Below are positions 17,460 to 23,393 of a stretch of DNA of 64,000 bases, piece after piece. Numbering within the stretch: the first letter of the stretch is position 1; every line of letters starts with the position of its first letter. Origin of the DNA: an uncultured Oscillibacter sp. (lineage in GTDB: Bacteria; Bacillota; Clostridia; Oscillospirales; Oscillospiraceae); the NCBI GenBank assembly GCA_900548505.1, contig URKI01000002.1:21438-85437 (forward strand). The letters run 5' to 3'. The notes beneath the pieces are model-generated. The model was given only the letters and a program-made list of their open reading frames with translations. It had not been told where the DNA came from and made no database searches. The position numbers and the translations under genes were made by a program.

Positions 17460-17771
17460 CTACTTACGTTTAAATGAACGTATGAAAGAACAATCGACAT
17501 CCAGGGAGCGAAGCAACTTCACACAGTCCCGGACATCATCCAGAGCCAAAAGATAGAGATTAGCATACTGCGACATCCTCACGATCTGACGCTGAGAATC
17601 TTCCAGCTTCTTCTGAAAATCTTGGATCTGAAGCAGCAGCTCCTCATATTCATCATGGCGCCGGACAGTGATAACAATACCAGAAGGCCCAGCAGCAGCT
17701 CCCAGGAGCTCCTGAAGGGCCTTTTCTATATCATCACTTCTCAACGGTAGAGATACCGCAGACCTTGCCAC
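17460..17771 (-). CDS. Phage coiled-coil protein of unknown function
   Basis: Up to 103 aa, with a heptad-rich helix in the centre (EYEELLLQIQDFQKKLEDSQ and following) and a basic end (SFKRK). The start is uncertain: GTG 17771 overlaps the preceding gene by 38 bp without a clear SD, and TTG 17744 sits at the preceding stop and would fit translational coupling. No family recognised; position between the ssDNA-binding candidate and rep suggests a replication accessory. Confidence 0.55.
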   Translation of the reverse strand: MARSAVSLPLRSDDIEKALQELLGAAAGPSGIVITVRRHDEYEELLLQIQDFQKKLEDSQRQIVRMSQYANLYLLALDDVRDCVKLLRSLDVDCSFIRSFKRK

Positions 17772-17982
17772 GAGGCGTGAAGTCGATGATCACGGACTTG
17801 CCGACCATCGGGGACCAGCAGCAACGATCCGCCATATCCTGAGAGACAAAGAGCTTCGTACACTCTTCGCCATCGACACCCTCAGTAGGGTAGCCAATAA
17901 AGCAGGAATAGCCACGGATAGGACGCCTGGTAGCTTCATCCACCATATCGACATAGCGGATACCATGGAGCATAGCTTTCAT
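17734..17982 (-). CDS. Putative phage ssDNA-binding protein (gpV-like)
   Basis: An 82-aa protein, first gene of the leftward replication operon, with SD GGAGGTATG upstream. Small size, a beta-rich sequence ending GKSVIIDFTPRGKVCGIS and position before rep match the single-strand DNA-binding proteins of Gram-positive inoviruses, which coat progeny DNA before extrusion. The assignment rests on size and context, not on a diagnostic motif. Confidence 0.55.
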   Translation of the reverse strand: MKAMLHGIRYVDMVDEATRRPIRGYSCFIGYPTEGVDGEECTKLFVSQDMADRCCWSPMVGKSVIIDFTPRGKVCGISTVEK

Positions 17983-18061
17983 AATTCATACCTCCAATTC
18001 AAAAAATAGAGAAAACCCGTGCACTTCTTACGAAGCAGCCCATAGGCTCCTCAAATAGTTT

Positions 18062-18079
18062 TGTATCAATTATGATACA
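18062..18079. promoter_or_regulatory. Operator palindrome of the phage repressor
   Basis: Perfect inverted repeat TGTATCA-ATTA-TGATACA between the divergent replication operon and repressor gene. A half-site CGATACA occurs at 18128-18134. It overlaps the expected transcription start of the leftward promoter, where a bound repressor would block replication genes. Confidence 0.65.
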
Positions 18080-18089
18080 CCACAAAACA

Positions 18090-18118
18090 AAAATATCTCA
18101 AAAATGAAAATATGTCAA
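18090..18118 (-). promoter_or_regulatory. Leftward promoter of the phage replication operon
   Basis: On the minus strand, perfect TTGACA (18118-18113) and TATTTT (18095-18090), 17-bp spacer. The start would fall near 18083, next to the operator. On the circular genome this is the only promoter I see for replication and virion genes alike. Confidence 0.65.
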
Positions 18119-18149
18119 TATCAAAAACGATACAACGAGGAAAAAGTTC

Positions 18150-18356
18150 ATGGATTACATCCAGACTATGATTGACATAAGAAAAGAACACGGACATACA
18201 CAAGAAAAACTAGCAAAGGAATTAGGTTGGAGTAGGCCCCAAATTGCAAGATATGAAACAAGAACAAGTAAACCAACAATAGAATACCTAATAAAATTCT
18301 GTAGATTCTATAAAACAGATCCAAATAGAATCTTATGGAACGAACTGAAAGGATAA
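18150..18356 (+). CDS. Phage XRE-family repressor
   Basis: A 68-aa single-domain helix-turn-helix protein: IDIRKEHGHTQEKLAKELGW then SRPQIARYETRTSKPTIEYL. It is divergent from the replication operon and separated from it by an operator palindrome, the layout of inovirus immunity repressors. GAGGAA precedes the ATG. The gene is strikingly AT-rich, unlike the rest of the phage, and is followed 3 bp later by a DUF2726 gene. Confidence 0.8.
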   Translation: MDYIQTMIDIRKEHGHTQEKLAKELGWSRPQIARYETRTSKPTIEYLIKFCRFYKTDPNRILWNELKG

Positions 18357-18359
18357 AAT

Positions 18360-18896
18360 ATGGAAATAATAGGACTATTAATAATAGCTTTTATCGTAAT
18401 TCAATTTACGAAATCAAAGAAAAAAAGCAACCAGACACAAAATAAAGAAGAGTATGACTTTCAAAACGAAACAAAAATAATTGAAAAGGCTGAGATTCAA
18501 AAGGCGTACCAAAGAAAATGGTTGCTCACATACAATGAGAAAGATGCATATAAAAAGCTTAAAACCTCAGCTGAGAAATATGGATACACAGTATTCACAA
18601 AAGTCAGACTTTTCGATTTAGTCGAGCCTATCAAACAGAATCCAAAATACAAGACCTATCTATATAAGATCCAAGCAAAACACGTAGATTTTGTACTATG
18701 CGATAAAAAATTAGTAGCAAGATATATTATCGAACTAGACGACAACTCCCATACTACAAAGGAAAGAAAAGAGAGAGATGAGTTTGTAGATACAGTTCTC
18801 ACAAGCACAGGCTACAAAATCTTACATGTGAACTCCATAAATACAGAAGAAATTGAAAGACTCATAAAAGAAGAAAATCAAGAACCAAAAACTTGA
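18360..18896 (+). CDS. DUF2726 domain protein with N-terminal membrane anchor
   Basis: A 178-aa protein. Residues 1-15 are hydrophobic (MEIIGLLIIAFIVIQF), then a charged linker, then a DUF2726 domain with a restriction-nuclease-like core: KHVDFVLCDKKLVARYIIEL with the D-x(n)-E-x-D pattern and H, ending in YKILHVNS. It shares the extreme AT bias of the repressor and is cotranscribed with it, so it would be expressed in the lysogen. That is the behaviour of cargo genes for exclusion or defence; the activity is unknown. Confidence 0.7.
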   Translation: MEIIGLLIIAFIVIQFTKSKKKSNQTQNKEEYDFQNETKIIEKAEIQKAYQRKWLLTYNEKDAYKKLKTSAEKYGYTVFTKVRLFDLVEPIKQNPKYKTYLYKIQAKHVDFVLCDKKLVARYIIELDDNSHTTKERKERDEFVDTVLTSTGYKILHVNSINTEEIERLIKEENQEPKT

Positions 18897-18920
18897 TAAA
18901 GACTCATCATAAAGAAACAA

Positions 18921-18941
18921 TAAAAAGCGGCTGCGCCGCGG
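18921..18941 (-). terminator. Terminator of the phage virion operon
   Basis: On the minus strand, GCGGC-GCA-GCCGC followed by TTTTTA, about 100 bp after the zot stop. Confidence 0.72.
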
Positions 18942-18954
18942 CATACAAGGAGAG

Positions 18955-18993
18955 ATAGCCTGGGAGCTCGCAAGAGAGCGCCCAGGCTATTTT
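18955..18993. terminator. Hairpin between convergent DUF2726 and zot
   Basis: ATAGCCTGGG arms with an inner GAGCTCGC/GAGCGC region; TTTTA follows on the plus strand, so it mainly serves the DUF2726 gene. Confidence 0.65.
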
Positions 18994-19041
18994 ACTGTCT
19001 ACCACGATCAGAACGCAGCTCCGGCATACATGCCAGCCGGC

Positions 19042-19737
19042 TTACGCCTCTGGCATATCCTCGCCCAGCTCCGGCACAATCTCAAACTCCTTCTCCTTCA
19101 GAGGAGGAGCCGAGAACGAGTCAAAATACTTTGTCCAATGCGGGATAAAGGTGAGCGTCCTGGATCCAGCCCAGAAAAACAGGATACTATCAAACTTCAG
19201 TTGATCAACGATTCTGGACTCAGAATTATGATCACCGTTAGCCTCTACAATATCCAGGATCTTCAGGATCCGCTTACCATAGGAAAATACCCGGAACTTC
19301 TTCTGGAGCAGGAACATATCATCAGCCAGATCCCGGATCTTCTTATCAACGTCGAAGCTCTGACTGGCACAGATCACCTTAACACCACGGTGACGCTGGA
19401 GCTTGAACCAGTCACGAACAGCATTAGAGAAATTCTTAAAATCCCGGTTATCCCAGATCATACCGATTTCATCAATGATCAAGAGGGAATGCCAGGGCAG
19501 CTCATAATAACCGATCTCCTCCGGCCGGATCAGATAACAACCAGGGATAGGATCCGTACTGAATACAGTCCAACCATGTTTCAGATGGTTGAGAGCCATC
19601 TTCGTAAGAAGAGTAGATTTACCCTGACCCTTTTTTGCAAAAATAAAAATCAATTTGTAAGGATTCAGATACTTACGAGTCAGGAAATGAAATCCAAGAA
19701 GAAAACCAAAAACAGCAATACAGAGTAAAGCAATCAT
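19042..19737 (-). CDS. zot: Zot-type phage assembly ATPase (pI homologue)
   Basis: Inner-membrane ATPase that threads phage DNA during extrusion. A membrane helix at residues 2-18 is followed by Walker A (FAKKGQGKSTLL), Walker B (SLLIIDEIGMIW), and a conserved VICASQSFDVDKKIRDLAD block. Unlike pI and CTX-phi Zot, the only strong membrane segment is at the N-terminus, before the ATPase core. The ATG (19737) overlaps the preceding stop. Last gene of the virion operon. 231 aa. Confidence 0.88.
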   Translation of the reverse strand: MIALLCIAVFGFLLGFHFLTRKYLNPYKLIFIFAKKGQGKSTLLTKMALNHLKHGWTVFSTDPIPGCYLIRPEEIGYYELPWHSLLIIDEIGMIWDNRDFKNFSNAVRDWFKLQRHRGVKVICASQSFDVDKKIRDLADDMFLLQKKFRVFSYGKRILKILDIVEANGDHNSESRIVDQLKFDSILFFWAGSRTLTFIPHWTKYFDSFSAPPLKEKEFEIVPELGEDMPEA

Positions 19738-19880
19738 AAACGACCTCGCATAAGACGACCTACCAAAGACCAGCAAAAGCAGAAGAACAGAACAAAGGTA
19801 GGAATAAAAATCACTACATTATCAGTCTTGTCAAAAAGAAAAAAGACAAGATCCAATAAGCCAACCATGAAATCAACCAT
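19734..19880 (-). CDS. Small phage membrane protein before zot
   Basis: A 48-aa protein with two hydrophobic stretches (GLLDLVFFLF and VIFIPTFVLFFCFCW) and a basic C-terminus (GRLMRGRL). It has a clear SD (TTGGAGG) and its stop overlaps the zot ATG. Probably a minor virion or assembly protein; family not recognised. Confidence 0.65.
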   Translation of the reverse strand: MVDFMVGLLDLVFFLFDKTDNVVIFIPTFVLFFCFCWSLVGRLMRGRL

Positions 19881-19900
19881 ACGATCCTCCAAGATAGACG

Positions 19901-19938
19901 AGGGCCCCGGCCCGGCTGAAGCCGAGGGCCGGGGCCCT
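19901..19938. terminator. Very GC-rich hairpin after the coat genes
   Basis: AGGGCCCCGGCCC pairs with GGGCCGGGGCCCT around a 12-nt loop, in otherwise moderate-GC phage DNA. No U-tract follows. It lies directly after the second coat gene, where filamentous phages place a central attenuator or mRNA-stabilising stem-loop. Confidence 0.6.
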
Positions 19939-19943
19939 GCCGA

Positions 19944-20111
19944 TCATCCACGAGAGATGAAGCGGCCAAAGATACCGACGCAACCACCAATAAAAAGGAA
20001 ACCGACAGTCAGAAGCAGGAGCGGCTCCGTCACGATGGTGGAGCAGATTTCCGGGATCACACCCAGGACAGAGGTACCGACTTCACCCAGGGAAGTCAGC
20101 AAAGAAGCCAT
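19944..20111 (-). CDS. Phage major coat protein, copy B
   Basis: A 55-aa pVIII-like protein: N-terminal polar half (MASLLTSLGEVGTSVLGVIP), one membrane helix (PLLLLTVGFLFIGGCVGIF) and a basic end (GRFISRG). Residues 28-55 are identical to copy A upstream, and the DNA is nearly identical there; the N-terminal halves differ. No signal peptide is apparent. GGAG lies unusually far (about 23 nt) from this ATG, so the true start is uncertain. Too short for routine ORF calling. Confidence 0.75.
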   Translation of the reverse strand: MASLLTSLGEVGTSVLGVIPEICSTIVTEPLLLLTVGFLFIGGCVGIFGRFISRG

Positions 20112-20146
20112 AGCAGTAGGTTCGGTGAGTCATTCTCCTTTCTTGC

Positions 20147-20314
20147 TCATCCACGAGAGATGAAGCGGCCAAAGATACCGACGCAGCCACCAATGAAAAG
20201 GAAGCCGACGGTCAGGAGCAGGAGCGGCTGCGCAACGATAACAGCGCAGATGTCGGCAACGTACTCCAGGACAGAAGTGCCGACGGTGCCCAGATCAGAG
20301 AGCAGAGTAGTCAT
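20147..20314 (-). CDS. Phage major coat protein, copy A
   Basis: A 55-aa pVIII-like protein (MTTLLSDLGTVGTSVLEYVA start) with the same hydrophobic helix and basic RFISRG tail as copy B. GGAGG is 14 nt upstream of the ATG, again rather far. The two genes are adjacent in tandem (35 bp apart), so both would be made from one mRNA. The distinct outer halves suggest different virion surfaces or one copy serving as a minor coat. Confidence 0.75.
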   Translation of the reverse strand: MTTLLSDLGTVGTSVLEYVADICAVIVAQPLLLLTVGFLFIGGCVGIFGRFISRG

Positions 20315-20338
20315 GGTATTGGTGATGATTCCTCCTTT

Positions 20339-20485
20339 TTAAAGATGTCGAAAGACATTTATTGCTTTACGGAAGAGCCAGAAAGCCAGCACTCCGGAAA
20401 GTAAGATGGAAGATGTATAGAGATTGAAAATCTGGGTCAACATCGAAAAGATAGCATTGACCAAAGCGTTGAGATCTTCAAACAT
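20339..20485 (-). CDS. Small phage membrane protein
   Basis: A 48-aa protein (MFEDLNALVNAIFSML start) with a single hydrophobic region near residues 25-38 and a basic C-terminus (FRKAINVFRHL). SD GGAGGTAA; its ATG overlaps the previous stop (TGATG). Virion or assembly role inferred from the operon; no family recognised. Confidence 0.65.
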   Translation of the reverse strand: MFEDLNALVNAIFSMLTQIFNLYTSSILLSGVLAFWLFRKAINVFRHL

Positions 20486-20637
20486 CACTTACCTCCGATC
20501 CAACCGATCAAAGACCAGAGAATTGAAAAAACGCTGGAGAGCAGCCAGAGAAGAACCAGGACACATGCACAATAGAGGAGAGGCTCATATCCAGCAGGAG
20601 CAGGGCCCAACAGATCTACGACCGCTTCATAAAGCAT
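20485..20637 (-). CDS. Small phage membrane protein
   Basis: A 50-aa protein with a membrane helix at residues about 20-45 (LLYCACVLVLLWLLSSVFSI). Its start lies 22 bp inside the preceding gene, whose 3' end supplies the SD (GGAGG); its stop overlaps the next ATG. Tight coupling argues that these tiny frames are real. Confidence 0.65.
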   Translation of the reverse strand: MLYEAVVDLLGPAPAGYEPLLYCACVLVLLWLLSSVFSILWSLIGWIGGK

Positions 20638-21302
20638 ACGAACAAACCTCCTAAAAGCAGGATCACGAAATAGGGAAGAACATCCTCCACGGGAACCAGA
20701 TTCTCATGCTCCACAGCGATCTCCATATTCGAGTTCTCCGGGATCAGATGCAGGTCATAATACTCCCAGGAAGATCCGGATTGATCACGATACCGAGGAT
20801 AGCTAAAGCCTGAAGCAGAAACCGAATTGTTATAGACACCATCCAAATATCCAGACATTGAAGATGATGTGATGTTCATGAGATAACCATTAGAATCTAC
20901 ACCCCAATGGCCACGCTGGAAGTCGATCGGGAAGTAAAGGGTCACACGGCCAAGCCGGGAATCCGTGCCAGTAATCCATCCAGAGCCGAAGAAAGGAGAG
21001 TCGGAGGGAGGAGTTGTCCCAATAGAAAGCCCAGGAGAACCAGCAGCATACAAAGAAGGATAAACTTCACCCTCCGGATCAGGAACCACAATGACCGGAA
21101 CGGGCTCCGGATCAACCTCCTCAACCGGCACAACTTCGCCGTCAACCAGTTCAAACTCAGGCGGAGGATCATTGAGTACATCATCATCTACCACATCCTC
21201 AAAGGAATAGAAAGAAAGAGGATTATCTTCTAAAGCATGAGCTGATACAACGATCGAGCAGATAGCAAAACAGGATATAGAGAAAAACAAAAAATGCCTC
21301 AA
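20616..21302 (-). CDS. Phage virion surface protein with signal peptide and C-terminal anchor
   Basis: A 228-aa protein: signal peptide (residues 1-24, ending VVSAHA-L), an acidic Pro/Glu-rich stretch (about 45-80, e.g. VPVEEVDPEPVPVIVVPDP), a Ser/Gly/Tyr-rich globular part, and a C-terminal helix (PYFVILLLGGLFVCF) with basic end. This pIII-like layout suits a minor coat protein. The start is TTG 21302 with AGGTGG upstream. Confidence 0.72.
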   Translation of the reverse strand: MRHFLFFSISCFAICSIVVSAHALEDNPLSFYSFEDVVDDDVLNDPPPEFELVDGEVVPVEEVDPEPVPVIVVPDPEGEVYPSLYAAGSPGLSIGTTPPSDSPFFGSGWITGTDSRLGRVTLYFPIDFQRGHWGVDSNGYLMNITSSSMSGYLDGVYNNSVSASGFSYPRYRDQSGSSWEYYDLHLIPENSNMEIAVEHENLVPVEDVLPYFVILLLGGLFVCFMKRS

Positions 21303-21318
21303 ATATGTACACCACCTA

Positions 21319-21471
21319 TCAGGGCTTAATAAGGAGGGCCCGGATCATAACGCAGAGGAAGAAGGAAGCAATGATGATCCAAAGGACAGAAACCCCAAGC
21401 AACTGCATAGATCCAAGCCACTGGATAGAAGTCTGAAAAAGAGCAATAAACCAAGTGATCCACTCTTCCAT
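21319..21471 (-). CDS. Small phage membrane protein
   Basis: A 50-aa protein (MEEWITWFIALFQTSIQWLG start) with a strong helix near residues 27-45 (VSVLWIIIASFFLCVMI). SD GGGAGG is 5 bp upstream of ATG 21471. Likely minor coat or assembly factor; not recognised. Confidence 0.65.
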   Translation of the reverse strand: MEEWITWFIALFQTSIQWLGSMQLLGVSVLWIIIASFFLCVMIRALLIKP

Positions 21472-21473
21472 AA

Positions 21474-21686
21474 TTACCTCCCAATCAGCTGGAACACGAT
21501 CACGATAGAAAGCCCAGCGACACAAAAGACCAGAAGAACAGAAGGCAGCTGTATCCAGGCGATAGCGAGAAAAGCCGCAGACTGGGCAACAAGACCAAAC
21601 ACGGAAAGAATACCCGTGATTGTAGAGGAGATGAACTGGACAAAGATCCCGATAGCATCACCAATAGAAGATAACCAACTAAGCAT
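21474..21686 (-). CDS. Small phage two-helix membrane protein (pVI-like position)
   Basis: A 70-aa very hydrophobic protein (MLSWLSSIGDAIGIFVQFIS start) with helices near residues 8-35 and 45-65. ATG 21686 has GGGAGG upstream and overlaps the 3' end of the adsorption-protein gene. Placement after the pIII-like gene parallels gene VI in Ff phages, but sequence similarity is not claimed. Confidence 0.65.
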   Translation of the reverse strand: MLSWLSSIGDAIGIFVQFISSTITGILSVFGLVAQSAAFLAIAWIQLPSVLLVFCVAGLSIVIVFQLIGR

Positions 21687-22737
21687 CGTCAGACCTCCCG
21701 GAGCTTCTGGAAGAATGACCACCAGAGAATTTAGAAATACGACCGATCAGGAGCAGGACAACACCAAGCGTCAGCGGGAAAACGAAAAGGATCTTATACT
21801 CACCCATACTGTTCCAGAGATCCTGGAAGATACCAGTAATCAGAGCAAAACCAGAAACAAGGCCAGAGGGAAAAGAAAAGTTACCAAGATCCAGGGCATC
21901 AAAATTTGAAGTCATGGAACCAGTCCACTCAGACTCAACAGAATCGAGATCGTTCATATTACCCTGAGCTTCATCTATTTCACCATTAAGAGCAGCATTA
22001 TCAGAAAGAATACCAAGTTTCATAAAGGAACCAGGATAAGCAAGAGTAATTAAAAAATTATAGTCAACAGATGTATTATCGGGATAATCTAACTCATATA
22101 TAAAATTATTCTCATAAACGGGATAAAAAGTAAGAGAAGAAATACCACTATAATCAGTATAAATATCAGAAATAGTAATATTATTGCCAACAGAAGCAGT
22201 GTACTCATGGAGTGAACCATCATTTATACGAACATACATAGAAGTAGCAGATACCCAAGAATCAACGGGAGAAATAACATGGAGAACAGAAACAAGGGAA
22301 CAATCAAGAGAAATACTGGTCGGATAAGGCTCCGAAAAATTATAAGTAAAACCAGTTAAAGCGGAATCAAGAAGAGGAATATGAAGAACATGAGGAGTAA
22401 AAATAGAACTATACAAATCACAAGTACCAACGAAAGATTGATAGGGGCCAGCATCCCAATAAACCAAAGAGCCATCAGTAAGTAAAAAAGGCATATAAAT
22501 AGAATCATGAGCAATAGAAGAATAACCCTCAGCACCAATAGAACACTGGCCGGAAATTGACCATGATTTATAAGAAAGCAAATCAATAAGATCAGAAGAA
22601 TCGGAAGAATCAGCAAGGACAAGATTAGGAATAGAAAGAGGATCGTAAACGCCAGTAAACGAGTAGGCATCCCAAGCAAACGCAGAAGAAGCCGCAACCA
22701 TGACAGCGGACAAGAGACAGACAAGACGCTTGATCAT
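21679..22737 (-). CDS. Phage adsorption protein (pIII-like)
   Basis: A 352-aa protein with signal peptide (MIKRLVCLLSAVMVAASSAF), a long Ser/Tyr/Asp-rich beta-type exterior region, and a C-terminal membrane helix (ILFVFPLTLGVVLLLIG) followed by a basic, Ser-rich tail. Size, order and single C-terminal anchor match the receptor-binding pIII of filamentous phages. ATG 22737 has GAGGAGGTG upstream; that SD abuts the TGA at 22751-22753 which would end rep on the circular genome. The gene is richer in AT than the other virion genes. Confidence 0.75.
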   Translation of the reverse strand: MIKRLVCLLSAVMVAASSAFAWDAYSFTGVYDPLSIPNLVLADSSDSSDLIDLLSYKSWSISGQCSIGAEGYSSIAHDSIYMPFLLTDGSLVYWDAGPYQSFVGTCDLYSSIFTPHVLHIPLLDSALTGFTYNFSEPYPTSISLDCSLVSVLHVISPVDSWVSATSMYVRINDGSLHEYTASVGNNITISDIYTDYSGISSLTFYPVYENNFIYELDYPDNTSVDYNFLITLAYPGSFMKLGILSDNAALNGEIDEAQGNMNDLDSVESEWTGSMTSNFDALDLGNFSFPSGLVSGFALITGIFQDLWNSMGEYKILFVFPLTLGVVLLLIGRISKFSGGHSSRSSGRSDDA

Positions 22738-22758
22738 GGAAATCACCTCCTCAAAATC

Positions 22759-22832
22759 TGGGTGCGGAATCTGGACTCGAACCAGAGGCTCCTGAACACC
22801 ACTCAGGTATGTTACCACTACACCATTCCGCA
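22759..22832 (-). tRNA. Phage-borne tRNA-like gene (anticodon GGU, Thr-like)
   Basis: Folds as a full cloverleaf on the minus strand: acceptor TGCGGAA/TTCCGCA, 4-bp D stem with loop AGTGGTA, anticodon stem CCTGA/TCAGG with loop GTGGTGT, T stem TCTGG/CCAGA with loop TTCGAGT, discriminator C and encoded CCA. Position 33 is U and the anticodon reads GGU. Odd features are G32, G37, a U1-A72 pair and C73, which do not match normal tRNA-Thr identity. It lies inside the phage ends, 8 bp from attR, and overlaps the rep frame of the circular genome. Confidence 0.65.
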
Positions 22833-22839
22833 AGAGTTA

Positions 22840-22867
22840 ATTGAACAAAACTAAAGTTTTGCTCAGT
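22840..22867. other. Right attachment site (attR), dif-like hybrid
   Basis: Phage arm ATTGAACAAAA (22840-22850), centre CTAAAG (22851-22856), host arm TTTTGCTCAGT (22857-22867). Joining the two host arms gives an empty site with near-perfect symmetry (one mismatch in 15-bp arms). Confidence 0.82.
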
Positions 22868-22940
22868 TTTGCGCCTGCCAGAAACCAAGCGGAGGCTGTG
22901 AGCAGTGGGAGGTGGAGGAGCGTTACAGCGGAAGTGCTGC

Positions 22941-22969
22941 TTGATGTTTTTTCCTGCTCATGTTATAAA
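22941..22969 (+). promoter_or_regulatory. Promoter for the Hpt/histidine-kinase operon
   Basis: TTGATG (22941-22946) and TATAAA (22964-22969), 17-bp spacer, about 75 bp downstream of attR and therefore untouched by the prophage. Confidence 0.6.
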
Positions 22970-23033
22970 TAGTAGGAATGGATAATGCGCCCGCAGGACT
23001 TTCTGCGTTTATAAGAGAGGAGAACTGAGAACA

Positions 23034-23393
23034 GTGGATACATTGAAAAAAGAACGGCTGGAGCAGGCCGGGATCAACGTAGATGACGTGTTGGAGCGGT
23101 TTATGGGCAATGAGGCCCTGCTTGACCGCATGCTGAAGGGCTTTTTGCAGGACCAGAACTACACTGCATTGTGTCAGGCGGTAGAGGCCGGTGATGCATC
23201 TGCTGCACTGGCGGCGTCCCATACCCTTAAGGGCCTGTGCGGGAATTTCTCCATGGAGGAGATGAGTGCACTGGTCACCAAGCAGGTGGCGCTGCTGCGC
23301 GGCGGCGATTTTGCCGGTGCCGCTGCGTTGATGGAGCCCATCGGCAAATGCTACGCTGGATTGACAGAAGCCATTCGGGGGTGCCTGGCATGA
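23034..23393 (+). CDS. Stand-alone Hpt phosphotransfer protein
   Basis: A 119-aa four-helix Hpt domain; the phosphoryl-accepting His is in AASHTLKGLCGNFSM. GTG start 23034 follows GAGAGGAG. Its stop overlaps the ATG of the hybrid kinase (ATGA at 23390), so the Hpt protein is made together with the kinase whose receiver domain it presumably serves. Confidence 0.87.
   Translation: MDTLKKERLEQAGINVDDVLERFMGNEALLDRMLKGFLQDQNYTALCQAVEAGDASAALAASHTLKGLCGNFSMEEMSALVTKQVALLRGGDFAGAAALMEPIGKCYAGLTEAIRGCLA

Larger units (their letters stand above)
16521..22867. mobile_element. Integrated inovirus (filamentous phage) prophage
   Basis: A 6.3-kb element whose composition is clearly less GC-rich than the host, bounded by dif-like sites sharing a 17-bp identity (16523-16539 and 22842-22858). 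It contains the inovirus hallmark set: HUH-type replication initiator, putative ssDNA-binding protein, repressor, two tiny major coat proteins, several one-helix membrane proteins, two larger signal-peptide/C-terminal-anchor virion proteins, and a Zot-type assembly ATPase. No integrase gene lies inside, so a host Xer recombinase is the likely integrator. All phage modules look intact. Confidence 0.9.

Noticed and set aside
19030..19728. Plus-strand 232-aa frame
   Set aside because: Antisense shadow of zot, whose Walker motifs and overlapping start establish the minus strand as coding.
19828..20342. Two plus-strand frames with similar basic repeats
   Set aside because: They are the complements of the two duplicated coat genes; the apparent repeat is the coat duplication read backwards.
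22759..22832. tRNA gene as the phage attachment site
   Set aside because: The duplicated 17 bp is outside the tRNA, there is no tRNA fragment at the left end, and the sites are dif-like; the tRNA belongs to the phage.
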